Positions 20,101 to 30,403 of a stretch of DNA of 64,000 nucleotides are shown here, in pieces. The stretch comes from Hydractinia symbiolongicarpus (lineage: Eukaryota > Cnidaria > Hydrozoa > Anthoathecata > Hydractiniidae), in the NCBI RefSeq assembly GCF_029227915.1, contig NC_079887.1, positions 17,173,650-17,237,649 on the forward strand. Reading direction: 5' to 3'. A program made the position numbers and the translations under genes. The notes beneath the pieces were generated by a model. It was not told the DNA's origin, ran no database searches, and was given only the letters and a program-made list of their open reading frames with translations. Every line of letters begins with the position of its first letter. Position 1 is the first letter of the stretch.

Positions 20101-22743
20101 TCTATTACTTAGATTGTGGAAAAATCTACGGGAATTTTCCCTACGTTGCTCCCAGCTACTATCTTTGGCTCACAAAAATACAAATAGTCGTACAGCGAGC
20201 ATTTCAATGTAGATATCTATATATCTAGACAAAACATTTAGTGTGGTGTTGTAGTCATCGTTTTTTACAAAAAAAGTATGAATTTTTTTGGGAATAAATT
20301 TGTTACATTTTTTGAAAAAAAGAAATATAATAAAAATTTACTTCAGAGTGCACTTCAAAAAATAAACAAAGTTTCCTGACCTTTTCTTGCCTAACCGGGT
20401 CAGCTCGTCTCATGTGTTTGTGTAAAAAATATCATCCTGCTTAACCGTGTTAGTCCGAATAATAGGACTAGCTCGCCTTAAGTAATCAGCTCTTTTGTTT
20501 ACCTTCTACATGATCAGTTTGGATATCATCAATGCTAGTTTTGTCAGATCCAAATTCATTGTCATTTGAATTTACGCTAAACATATCTCTTTCTTGATGA
20601 TTTGCAGCTTCTTTTAACGAAACATCTTCAACATCATTACTAAGACCGGATGTTGTGTCATCCTCGTCACTGTTACTTGCAATAAATCTCTGATTTCCGA
20701 TCACTTGCATGTCGCTTTTAAGGGTATCATGCTTGCGTACGTTAGCTTTCTTTTTAGTTCTTTTTTTCTTATTATTTGTTATATACAAATCAATTTGCAC
20801 ACCTGGTTTTTTGCCAACAGTAATCAGTTTTGAAGGTTTCTTTGACACCTTCCAAACTGACCCAGAACGGTGTCGGTTGTGTCTTTTAAGATCTGTTTTG
20901 TTTAAAGTTTTGTATAAGTTGATATCGTCTTTATCTGGCGTTTTAGGATATTGATTGTGTGAAGACTTATAATCGCTTGATTGACTAGCTCTTTTTGTTT
21001 CGTTTGAAACAAATGGATGAACCTGATTCATATGTTGTAGTGATTCTTCTTCACTTGAGCTGGATAAGTTTCTTCTTTTATTTGCTATATCAATTTGTGA
21101 AGGCTGTATTATGTCTACTAATGAAGCGTTAACAGTGCGAGAAACAAAATCTTCCGTCTTTTTATTCAAACTGGCTAAATCACTTTCATCTGCCATGAAA
21201 AATCCTGTATCTGCGGAACTATCGTCAGATGCAGATTGATATCTGTTTTTTGGCTTTGAAGGAACTAGTTTCTTTACTTCATTTTTATTATCAAAGTGCT
21301 TAAACAGATCGTGCCAGATTTTTTTATTATGTTTTGCTCTACTATGCTTACTGCGATGCTTTTTAGGTCTGCGACTTCTACTACCTCCAACCATTATCTG
21401 CGCATCTTCCTGTGCTGCAAAATCTACAATATTTTTTACTCTTTCTGAGTCATATTCATTTTCGCCAGTGTTGTATTTATCGACGTTTTTGCCTGCAAAT
21501 GTTTTGATTTGTTTGTCTCCAGCGTCTATTCTATCAAGACTTTTTTTGACATCTGATGACCTGATTGTAAAGTCTTTTTTATACATTTCGGGTTGTTCAT
21601 TACTCTCTAATGAACCTTCTTTTGTTTCAGGGTCAACTACCAACGGATTGTTTTTTATAAAATCTTTGTCAGTGTCCTGCACAGCCTTTGCAATGGTGTC
21701 AAGACTTTTTTGCCCAGTTGCTAAGTCAATAGCAGTGCTACGGTGAATGGCCTCGGTCTCAGCATTTATGTTTAAATCTGCTTTTTTGTCATCAGCTTTC
21801 AAATCTTTTTCAATATTATTTATTAAATTCATCTCTTTTGGTTCGACCCCTTCAATGTTGTTGTCAGATGAAAGAATTTTTTCTTGCTGATAGTTGTGTT
21901 GAGCACTAATCGCATCGGAATGGGTCGGTGCATCACTTTCAATAGCTATGGACTGCATTACATTCGCATGACGCTTTCTCGTTTCGTCCATGATATCCTT
22001 GTCTTCTTTATCAAGGTTGCCAATAATAGTTGTCAAAGTTTTTGTAGTGTCTGGCAAACTTTCCTTTATCGTTTTAATTTTTGTTTTCGCAGTCAATTCG
22101 TTATTACTACTGCTACTACCTACTCTAGAATCACTGTTCATAAGAAATACACCATCGCCAATGGCTTGATAGTTATCGGGATCGCCATACGCTTTTCCAA
22201 TACTTGCACCATAACTGTCCACAGGGGAGCCGATAGTCTGACGATTTCGAATATTATTTTCAGTTTTATAGTTGTGAAGTTGAAACACGATGTCTTTTTT
22301 AGTATTTTCATGACGGGAAATATTTGATTTTTTCGAATTATCGCCATCAATCATGCTGTTCTTGTTAACGTCAAATAACTCGTCGCTATTGTTTAGAGCT
22401 TTTAATAAAGTCTTTTCAATAACGTAACGTTTGCTTTTCATTGTGGGTACATCATTATTATCTTTTAGGTACTTTGTGAGGACATTTTTCCACTCCCTGT
22501 TATAAATATCGTCGACAGAAGCAACGTTTCCTGCAAAAGTAATAAGTTATAGCTCATATAATTGATTTAGTCTTACTGAGATAAGCATCTGAATATCTTG
22601 TACTGCATTTAATGCAAAAACATGCTTAACTTTCAATTAAGAGGTTTACCTTTCTTGTTGAAGTTTTTATTATCATTTTGCGCGTACGCAGCCGCTGCTA
22701 CTAACAGTATGTACCAGCCCACACTAAATCCTCCCATCTTCAT
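14062..22743 (-). CDS. Secreted LamG-TSP1 protein with glycine pentapeptide repeats (10 exons)
   Basis: The gene was assembled by eye from GT-AG signals. Exons (coding order) are 22743-22650, 22530-20503, 19172-16860, 16780-16592, 16359-16099, 15837-15598, 15489-15142, 14998-14813, 14330-14179 and 14100-14062. The coding sum is 5,850 bases, or 1,949 residues plus a stop, with no internal stop and matched phases at all nine introns. Eight introns are phase 1 and the last is phase 0. Phase 1-1 exons are the hallmark of shuffled extracellular modules. Protein order: signal peptide (1-21), long disordered polar region (22 to about 1055), glycine five-residue repeats (about 1056-1245), Lys/Glu/Gln-rich linker, LamG-like domain (about 1479-1708), Pro/Ser linker, TSP1 (about 1825-1886) and a short tail. 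It is probably an extracellular-matrix component. I know no named family with this order. Confidence 0.85.
14179..14330 (-). CDS. Exon 9: C-terminal segment
   Basis: Fifty residues (DFVSHVLVRGERRGTIPVMH onward, ending KSLQEL) with no recognised domain. The acceptor GTTTTCAG|AC is phase 1 and the donor GAGCTA|GTAAGT is phase 0, a near-perfect donor. Confidence 0.78.
14813..14998 (-). CDS. Exon 8: thrombospondin type 1 domain
   Basis: Encodes a full TSP1 repeat: GGYSSWTGWSPCSQSCGDG, then VRYCSNPMPKRGGKDC and FTPCSNAPC. It has the W-x-x-W pair (glycosaminoglycan and C-mannosylation site), the CSxxCGxG motif and six Cys. It is a single phase 1-1 exon (AATTTAG|AC and GCTG|GTAATT), the standard shuffling unit. 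It shows that the protein acts outside the cell. Confidence 0.93.
15142..15489 (-). CDS. Exon 7: Pro/Ser linker with two WPTP motifs
   Basis: Encodes a Ser/Pro/Thr-rich start and two related segments, MWPTPPSIKFRKQHD and LWPTPAHLRPMMQHK, spaced about 25 residues apart. The Trp residues might be mannosylated or bind partners, but this is speculative. Phase 1 at both ends (AACGTAG|AC and CAGG|GTAATT). Confidence 0.8.
15598..15837 (-). CDS. Exon 6: LamG-like domain, end
   Basis: Encodes GLFLYINCDEFD, a Cys-rich insert (ECDQCIDKNGCHK), then VIHMAVGEISLYERYFDKED, the usual last strand plus short helix of LamG domains. Phase 1 on both sides (ACATTAG|GA and AAAG|GTTAGT). The three exons 4-6 together make one module of about 230 residues. 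Confidence 0.82.
16099..16359 (-). CDS. Exon 5: LamG-like domain, middle
   Basis: Begins DPEVCENGFTVQMTLKI, which continues the CxxxGFT-type strand of a LamG fold, then SRMFIIDSGA, SRGISLYVSDGRIGGIVVT and WMTLTVTWEKNKG. Together these give the alternating beta-strand rhythm of the domain. Phases are 1 and 1 (TCTTTAG|AT and AAAG|GTATGA). Confidence 0.82.
16592..16780 (-). CDS. Exon 4: start of LamG-like domain
   Basis: Encodes HWELSKSSNS, then VSGGVRLHNGHAILDGINGY, MDAGDYQGECFS. The 'L-x-G-x-x-G-Y-x-D-x-G' stretch before a Cys is typical of LamG/concanavalin-like modules in secreted animal proteins. Both splice sites are phase 1 (GTTTAG|GG and AGTG|GTAATT). Confidence 0.82.
16860..19172 (-). 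CDS. Exon 3: charged linker plus glycine pentapeptide repeats
   Basis: A 2,313-bp exon. The first 350 residues are Lys/Glu-rich and probably partly coiled coil. Then come about 35 back-to-back five-residue units (17557-18129) of the pattern G-G-x-[VIL]-x. A Gln/Glu/Lys-rich segment with several SH and QLQ words closes the exon. Splice sites are TTTTAG|GT and CAAG|GTGATA, both phase 1. The frame is open across the whole exon. Confidence 0.87.
17557..18129 (-). repeat. Protein repeat: about 35 units of GGx[VIL]x (predicted beta-solenoid)
   Basis: Units such as GGKVL, GGNVR, GGNIL, GGVVS, GGDVS and GGEIR follow without gaps. The first Gly is sometimes Asn, Ser or Asp and the fourth position is always hydrophobic. 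A strict period of five with a central hydrophobic residue is what right-handed quadrilateral beta-helices (pentapeptide-repeat proteins, A-[D/N]-L-x-x) show; here Gly holds the small-residue position. The fold is an inference. The DNA is diverged between units, so this is an old, selected protein repeat, not a young satellite. Confidence 0.75.
19905..20480. mobile_element. Possible intronic MITE with CCCGGTTAAGCAAGA inverted repeats
   Basis: CACATAAGACAAGTCTGCCC (from about 19933), followed by GGTTAAGCAAGATCAAGGCC, matches the reverse complement of the sequence around 20370-20420 over about 50 bp. Outer limits are blurred. It lies in intron 2 of the LamG-TSP1 gene and has no coding frame. 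Confidence 0.5.
20503..22530 (-). CDS. Exon 2: long disordered charged region
   Basis: A single 2,028-bp exon encodes about 676 residues rich in Asp, Lys, Ser, Asn and Glu with almost no hydrophobic clusters and no Cys. A basic patch (SRSRRPKKHRSKHSR) near the middle could be a proprotein-convertase or heparin/mineral-binding site. The acceptor TTTTGCAG|GA and donor GAAG|GTAAAC are both phase 1. It resembles in composition, not by homology, acidic matrix proteins. No repeats were detected. Confidence 0.85.
22650..22743 (-). CDS. Exon 1: signal peptide of the LamG-TSP1 protein
   Basis: The ATG at 22743 opens MKMGGFSVGWYILLVAAAAYA followed by QND, a textbook signal peptide with likely cleavage after AYA. 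The second Met (residue 3) is an alternative start. The donor AAG|GTAAAC is phase 1. The sequence just upstream (TTTGTTTTAG before AAAATG) looks like a splice acceptor, so a 5' untranslated exon may exist further up. Confidence 0.85.
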
Positions 22744-24059
22744 TTTCTAAAACAAAGTTTACAAGCCTTTATCCGGATAAAATAATTCATCAGTTCTCTC
22801 ATTTTAACTATTAAATTTTAAAGCAATCCCCCAACTTCCATGTGATATTTAATTTGATCCTAAAAATGCCTAAAGGTTCCTTACTTTTTGCTTATAATAT
22901 AAAAAGTATCATTTTAAATATACATTTGGATAAAAGCAATACCATTCCAAAAAGTTAAGGTGGTAATTTACAAATTTGATGCACTCTGCATTATATATCT
23001 TCTAGATTCCAACCACTACCCTGTAACAAATACTGCTGCTTAATTGACATGTATACCAAAAAATGGTAGATTAAATGGTTTTCAATAAATTTCATGCCTA
23101 ACATCCACCATATTTAAAGAACCAATTTTTTGTGCATAATGTTTAAAGTCGTTCAAGCGTTAAATTAAAGTGCGGTTCCAACTGTTCAGAAGCGTTCACT
23201 TCATTCATTGTTCAAGAATAAACAGCTGTTCAAAAAATTCATTTAAGAGGCATGTTTATATAAATTAATGGAAGAATAGTGTTTCATGAGTTTCTTAGGA
23301 TAACGACAATAATTTTTGAAGCTCATTATAAAAATCAAGATCGTCTAAGTTTTAAGGAATGAGATTTTTGAAAAAAATAATAAACAAGGATCAGCAAATA
23401 CATTGTTTAATTTATTTAAAAGTGCAGAACGAGTTAAGACTGGTTAAAGGGGAATTAAGCCTCAAACTTAAATAGCATTATTTTGGTTAACATTATGTTC
23501 ATTTCTCAAATACTACACCTTTCCCGAATTTCATAAGTTATAATAATTATGACGTCATCCAAAATTTTATAATGGTTCTGTGCTCTTCAAATAAGGATAT
23601 TCAGATAGAATATCAGATTATCATAGCAGAATTGAAGTTTTTAGAGCAATATAATATTCTGGTTAGATTTTATTTAGATTTGAAGAAAATAATTATTTTG
23701 AAAACGAGGCTATTCTTAGTAAGCTCGGCTATATGAAGGGTTTGACCGTAACTTTCACCTCGCAATTGTGGCACTTAACGAACAGACAAATTTACGAAAT
23801 TAGGTAATTTGTTCTACCTTATGTTAAGGAACATAGGGATCAGAATCATTTTTAGGATCGACCTCTTTAATTGAGTTTGCCCTAATTAGGAAATTCGGGA
23901 AAGGTCTATTCTGTTTACAATTTTGAAAAATAAATATTATTTGGATTGATTTTAATATAAAAGTTTCCCCTTCTATGAGCAAACGGTAAGCGCCATTTAA
24001 ATTTTCTTAGGCCACGGCTGATTCTGGAGACTGTTATATCGTAACGTATCTTACGCTGA
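22744..24059. other. Upstream region of the LamG-TSP1 gene
   Basis: It must contain the promoter and perhaps a 5' untranslated exon of the minus-strand gene. I could not fix a TATA box or start site in this AT-rich sequence. No other gene is seen. Confidence 0.4.
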
Positions 24060-24890
24060 AGAAGCATAAGCTTGCGCTGAGTACTCCAAACTGAATACTC
24101 CAAACCAGAACTTGAAAAAGTGGCTTATGAATCTAGTGATAGCGAAGAAAAACACGAATTGAATTCAAGCAGACATGTTGCGTTATTTTCAATTCCTTCA
24201 CTTTTGTGGAATGCAAGTGTTGCCAAGACTTTTCCAATTTATTGAATGACAAGTTGAATAATAACAAGTGCATCACGATGCACAAGGATTTTGAAATTTT
24301 ATGTTTGAACCACACAGTGTTAGAGACAGCCGGTATACGACATCGACGATACCAGAAAAATATAACAAACTCTCCACATATACTAATAAGTAAGTTTTTC
24401 TTCAAAAAATATGTTTCTCGTAAATATTTTTAAAGACCATATTTCTCATAGTCACGCCAAAATAAAACATTCTTTGTATCTTCTATCTTTTCACTTTTCG
24501 CTTTATAATCTGCAGTTCCACGCGCTATGAAAATACACACCATCGCAGATTATTTAATTAAATTAAAAATAATTTCATTCCTTTAATATCAAAAAAAAAA
24601 GGAGAAGAGCCCACGTGCCTCAAATAATAATTTGTTTCAAAGAAGTTTTGATGAATGAATAATTTTAATAATTTTATCCTGGTGTACACTATAACTTAAA
24701 CTTTGATTCCTTATACGGAAATGAGGTAGACCAGTTACTGCAGTACATGGCCTGGGTACATTATTATGAAAGGCTTGGAAAAGGATGTCGCGTGGTGATT
24801 CCAGCTTGTAATAAGGGAAGAATTTCCTGATCCAAATGGATAGTATACCGGTTTCAAAGAATTTGTTGATATATAACGGGACTTAGCATT
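24060..24890 (+). pseudogene. Relic of a P2X7-type intracellular cysteine-rich domain
   Basis: In order, the plus strand shows an acidic lead (YESSDSEEKHEL), then VECKCCQDF with KCITMHKDFEILCLNHTVLE (24200-24330). After about 300 bp comes LGKGCRVVIPACN, which in a neighbouring frame continues IREEFPDPNG, stop, YTGFKE (about 24770-24860). These are successive signatures of the domain that forms the cytoplasmic tail of P2X7 receptors and occurs in many expanded cnidarian proteins. Frameshifts and a stop break it, and the upstream CxCxxC part is lost. The gap may be an intron. No receptor transmembrane part is present. Confidence 0.65.
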
Positions 24891-25114
24891 TTCAAACACA
24901 TAATAACAACAACGAAAAAGCGAAATAAAGTACAACGGACCAGAGTTATTGAATTTCCGCGCCCGAAGTCATAGGAAATTCTTTAAAACCGTCGTTTTTT
25001 TTCTTTCGGAGCATTTTTTGAGAAAAAATTGACCCTGGGATTTCACGTTGCTCCGTCACAGATGTAAACTTCGTACCCAAGCTCCTTAACTACTGGGAAG
25101 TCTCGTATTGACGT

Positions 25115-25745
25115 TTTTAGGCTAAAATTGGTATTTGTTTTCGACAAAATTTGGCACATTTAACAAAAAAAGTATGCTGAACATAATGGTCACATAATAA
25201 TTTTGATTTTTGTCACCTAAATGTCATTTTAGGCCAAAATTGGTCCAAAAATTAGAACTACTTTATTTTCAACAAAATTTGGCACAGTTAACAAATGAAG
25301 TATGCTGAACATGATGGTGACATCAAAATTTTGGTTTTTTGTCACCTTAAATGTCATTTTAGGCCAAAATTGGTCCGAAAATTAAAACTACTTCATTTTC
25401 AACAAAAATTGGCAAAGTTAACAAAAAAAGTATGCTGAACATAATGGTGACATCAAATTTTGATTTTTGTCACCTAAATGCCATTTTAGGCCAAAATTGG
25501 TCCAAAAATTAAAACCACTTTATTTTCGGCTAAATCTGGCACAGTTAACAAATAAAGTATGCTGAAAATGATTATGGTAAAAAAGTTTGATTTTTTGTCA
25601 CCTAAATGTCATTTCAGACCAAAATTTATCCAAAAATTAAAACTGCTTTATTTTCGACAAAAATTGACACTGTTAATAAAAAAATTATGCTGAAAATGAT
25701 GGTCACACCAAAATTTTGATTTTTTGTCAACTAATGCCGTTTAAG
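25115..25745. repeat. Minisatellite, about 128-bp unit, five copies
   Basis: Units start AGGCCAAAATTGGTCC near 25231, 25361, 25488 and 25616, plus a partial copy at 25120. Each contains TTTGGCACAGTTAACAAA and GTATGCTGAACATAATGGTG. Copies are roughly 85-90% alike by eye. No frame is conserved. Confidence 0.85.
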
Positions 25746-26309
25746 ACCATCAACGTTCAATTGCAAGACTTTCAACCATGAATGATAGGCTGTATTTTTT
25801 GTTAGCAATTTCTTTTAAAATGTGAGTTTAATGACACGTTTCGTTTTGTTTGCGTTTGTTGTAAGATATAATGTCACTGGTGTGCTTTATCTTCAGAGGT
25901 TCATGCACCAAACCCCTTTGAATGTTTGGCACAATAACACAACGAATTAGCAGGTTTTCATCAAATATTTTGGTAGCGCGCGGAAATTCTTAGAGCCCCC
26001 AGGGCTTCTTATTTTTTTTTGAATCGTTACGTTTGTTCACATTGTGTAAACAACTTTAAAAAAGACAAGACGAAGAGATCAAAAAATTGAAATGAGCGTA
26101 AAATATGTCGTAGATCTCCATCGCAGATATTGTTTTGATTTAAACATGGTGATTACTGATGTCAACTTTTATGCTAAAAAAGGGATGTAAGTTTAAAGAA
26201 TTTCAATTTTTTTTATATATCATCAAAATATGTAGGGTTTGTAAAATATATTTCCGAAGAAAAAAAATTTAGGCTTAATTCCCCTTTAAAGGAGAACTAA
26301 CGAAAAAAA
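25746..26309. other. No gene recognised
   Basis: AT-rich spacer between the minisatellite and the dispersed repeat. A GC-richer word at 25975-26005 is the only deviation. Confidence 0.4.
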
Positions 26310-26505
26310 CTACATATATGTTACATATAGGTGAATATTTCTCATAGCACATCCGTATTTCATTCTCAACAGAGAATGCTTCACTTCGATCAGACCTCTG
26401 ATCATGACGGGCGAGTATAATGCGTGTAAGTCATATTGAAGAAGAACTACTTTGTTCATCACTAACATACTGCCAAGCAGTGAGCGGGATTCGATCCGCG
26501 ATCCG
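26310..26505 (-). repeat. Dispersed repeat family R33, copy 1
   Basis: The reverse complement shares GAATCCCGCTCACTGC, AGTATGTTAG, AAGTAG and ACTTCAAT, then ACTCGCCCGTCATGATC, with two adjacent plus-strand copies at 33475-33810. The order is conserved over about 150 bp. Non-coding. Confidence 0.65.
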
Positions 26506-26519
26506 ATCCACAATTTATT

Positions 26520-27582
26520 ACGTATCTCAATTCTATTCATCCTAGCATTAAATTTACATACAATTTTTCGCGCCAGGGTATCGAATTTTTAGATGTTTAT
26601 GCTTTTAAGGATGGTGACAGGCTTTCTACAGACTTTTTTGTTAAAAAAAACTGACACTTATTAGTTTCTTCATTTTTCTTCGTGCCATCCGTTTCACACC
26701 AAGAAGAGTATTCCATTTAGTCAAGCTCTTCGTCTTCGTCAGATTTGTTCAAAAGATGAGTTTTATGAAAAAAGAGTTTTTGACTTAGGTAAATGGCTAG
26801 TAAAAAGAGGCTATAAAAAAAGATCTTGTCAACTCACAAGTGCAGCGGGCTAGAGACATTGACAGAGAAACAGCGTTGAGTGGTTCGAATAATAAGAACA
26901 AATCTAATGGCAAGGTGCATATAGTTTTGACATTTCACCCAGCAATTGCCGTAATATTTTTGATATTTTAAGAGAAACTCACAGTATAATATGTTGTTAT
27001 AAAGAACATGCAAAAGTTTTCTGAGATTTGCCTTTGGTTTCGTTTCGCCGTTGTAAAACACTTAGGGATATCCTAGTTCGAGCTAAGCTCCCAGATTGCA
27101 CACCACGAGAAAATATCTGTGTAGGTTGTGGTAAGAAAAATTGTCAAGTTTGTAAGTTTTTAAAAACCGCAAGCACTTTTACTAGTTTTGATGGAAGTAG
27201 AACATATAATTTAAGGAAAGGTAAATTTGATTGTAATTCGAATAACGTGGTCTATAAGCCAACATGTAAGAGTTGTGACAAAATTTATATTGGTAGTACG
27301 ACAACAAATTTTAGATATAGATTTAACAACTATAAGAGCCAATTTAGAAACTTTTTAAAGAAAAAAGAATCAGGTTCCTCAGATACCAAAACAGTTCCAC
27401 AATCCGGTCTTTTCGAACATTTTGTATTGTCAGACCATAATGGTATGAGTGATTGGTCTTTTCAAATAATTGACAGATCTTTCAGCGAGACGCAACTTAG
27501 AAAACGTGAATCTTTTTGGCAACATAATTTAGATACTTTTCTGCCATCAGGCCTCAACGAGCGCTCTGTTACTGTTGTTTGA
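26520..27582 (+). pseudogene. Penelope-like element, 3' part with intact GIY-YIG endonuclease
   Basis: From 26545 broken frames show the end of a Penelope RT: FSRQGIEFLDV, then STDFFVK, FSQALRLRQICS and LVKRGYKK, with several shifts and stops. From 27028 to 27582 one open frame of 184 codons follows. It opens with SFRRCKTLRDILVRAKLP and the Cys-rich linker (CVGCGKKNCQVC), then the GIY-YIG core (VVYKPTC, KIYIGSTTTNFRYRFNNYKS) and the end LRKRESFWQHNLDTFLPSGL. This is the EN domain that joins the RT in Penelope-like elements of animals. The EN frame is intact, but the element is 5'-truncated and the RT is dead. Confidence 0.88.
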
Positions 27583-28838
27583 ATGTTCATTGTGAGCAAT
27601 TAATCTAGCACTTCACATGTTGTGAAATTCTTAGTGTGGATTGCACTTATGGGTTTTCCACGTCTTAGCATCAGCGAGATGACGGAGGGTGTTCCATTAT
27701 ATGCTCTTAGGCTCTCCTTCTTTTTGTAATTTTTAAGTTAATTTAGATTTTGAACTTTGACGGCCTTTTTGAATAAATCAGGCATTTTAAAGTGTTTATT
27801 GTAAATATGTAAGTATATTTTATACGCATTAGATTTTAAGTTTGTAACTTTGTAATTTATTAATTTATTCAAGTGTGACTGTAAATATAAATAATGTCTA
27901 TAAGTAGGTTAGGGTGACATGCTTTACCTTAAACACGCACATTAGGGGGACGTGAAATTAAAGGGGACATATTCGTGTCACCTTTGATTTTCGGGCATAT
28001 TTTAAACAAAGTGAGGACTATTTCGAACTCTTTAAATATGACTAAAATATTCTCCATCTAGCATGCTTTAGGATCCTGCAGTTAGATTATTGATATATTT
28101 TTTTCTAACGGAATCATTGACCTATATATATTTGGAGTATATATTTGTTGAGCGTGGTAAATGAAGTTTAAGGTGACATTTGATTTTTTTAAATAAATGG
28201 AAAATTTCAATGAATTTTGAAAATGTCTTATATATTCTATGAAGCCCTCATGTAAGTTCAGTGTTTCATGTGACATCGATATACCTGCTTTAACTTGGTA
28301 TTCATTTAAATCAATTTACATTTTATACATTAATTTTCAAGGTGATAAAGCTAGAATTCCTTCATTATTTGACTTGGACTATGTCATTTACCGATATATC
28401 GTTATAATATATCGTTATAAATAATAAAAACAGGATCTGACATTGAGATCATTTTTTAAAATTTTTGTCCCCTTTTTATGCATATCTTACATATAAATCG
28501 TGTCCTTAATTGTGAAGAGCATTCATATAACGCAAATATATCCATAAATTGAAATGCCAGAAAATTGATTATTTATAGTGGCATTAAGGTAAAAAATAAC
28601 TTCACACATACAAAAAAGAGCACTACAGAAGTGTTATAAACGCAACTACACATGTTAAACACCAAATCAAATATGCTTATATGTAATTAAGTCAGTCAAC
28701 GGACCAAGAAATGCACCATATATGAATTAGTGAACAACTATGACGATAATGCTGAAAACAAAAACTGGAAGGATGGTCATAATGTAGGTGTTTTAAAAAC
28801 TTTAGACGAAGATTGTAAGTAGTTAACTAGTTACGTGA
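27583..28838. other. Penelope 3' flank and AT-rich spacer
   Basis: The first 250 bp, which include a GAATAAATC word near 27770, are probably the 3' untranslated part of the Penelope-like element. Beyond that only AT-rich DNA is seen, with no recognisable gene. Confidence 0.4.
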
Positions 28839-28839
28839 A

Positions 28840-28975
28840 ATTCTCATATTCATAGATTTCAAAACACTGGTAAAAGATGTTGGTAACGACTTAGCGTCAA
28901 TTTCTCATATTCATAGATTTCAAATACTGGTAAAAGATGTTGGTAACGACTTAGCATCAATTCCGGACTTTAAAA
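28840..28975. repeat. Tandem duplication, about 68-bp unit
   Basis: TTCTCATATTCATAGATTTC through GGTAACGACTTAGC is present twice in direct succession with three or four differences. Confidence 0.85.
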
Positions 28976-30403
28976 ACATATTCGTGAAGCCATAAAGGAC
29001 ACAGGTCGCAAAGAGAAAAATGCATCGTGACTATGTGCAGTCACATTCGAAGTTGGGATTTCTGATAAATGTCGGCGCATGTCAAACAATTTTTAAATAG
29101 TTTTCTTTACACTAGCCGCATATAATTTTTTCTAAATATATGTTTTAGCAACTCCAAACATGAAGAATATGCAGATTATTGCACGGGATTGCGCATGGTG
29201 TTTGTAGCTAACGATGTTGATTTTAAAGTGCGAACAAGAATGACTGTTTTTACTGAAACGACCTGTCATTTGTCAACTTTTGATACTCATATTGATATAA
29301 AAACATTAGAGAGGTCTTTTTTCACCTGGACAAGCGATAACAAAACATCTGTGTTCAGTAGGGGCGTGGTGAACACTGTAAAACGGCCTGCAGGATCGCG
29401 ATCCCCCTTACATGCTCAAAACAGCTTAAAATTAAGTCATATCTAATCTGCTAAGTTGGTACAGGGAAGCACCACCAAAAAGTTAGCAATAAAATTTGTT
29501 TTTTTCTCAACATTTAGCATTTATTTTTTCATGGACAGTGCACGTTTCCATTTTATAATTGTTTTTGACCTGAGTCTCAATTTTCTTAGCAAAATGCCTG
29601 AATATAGGCTGAAATTTTCTTAATCATTTCTTAAATTTTACCACTCTATTTACTTTTTGTTGATACTTTCATTATTAACAGAAGAAAAAAGACTTATTTT
29701 GTTATTTTTAAGATAAAACTTTGTTTAGTATATGTGTATTTATTTACTGATAAAAAGAAACTTGATTCTGTTTTGTTTTTTACAATTATGATGACTGTAA
29801 ATTGGAGTTTAAAACGCTGAGGCTGGCGGTTTTCTCAAAATTTTATAAAGATTTTGAGGTTTTTGGGGATATTTTCTTAGGAAGAAATTTTCTTATAAAA
29901 CACGTGAATATAACTTGTGAAAGCAAATATATCACATCATATTTCAGGTTACGTTTTATTTTAGTTCTTATAATATATACTTATCGTAAAAAAATCTTTC
30001 TCCAGTATTTTGATCGTCGAGTTTCTTCAGTGTCGTCTTTACAAGATATTAATATCCAAATTTTTGTCGTTGCAATGGAGCTAAAAAGTATAAAAATCCT
30101 TTTTGAATATATACTGCAATTGTTGTAGATTTTTCTGAATAGAGGTGTAAAACCAGAGATCAAGCACAGTTTTGTGTTAATTTAGTCACGGTTGATTCCC
30201 ATGGTATTTTTCTTAAATCCACAAGCTTTATTTTTATAGAACTTAAACCAGTAAGGATAGCTTAAAACAAAATTATTTTTAATAGGCATGGGATAGAAAA
30301 ATCAAAAACCCCAGAGCTTGGTGCCTATTTAAAATTGTAACATCCTTTATTGCTAAACAAATGTAAAAGATTTTGCATAAATGATATAGCGCAAGCTTTA
30401 TCA
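28976..30403. other. No gene recognised
   Basis: An 85-codon plus frame at 29189-29446 and a 108-codon one at 29802-30128 have no domain-like features. The sequence is otherwise AT-rich. Confidence 0.35.

Noticed and set aside
26310-26540. 76-codon minus-strand frame
   Set aside because: It lies within the R33 repeat, and the other copies do not keep the frame.
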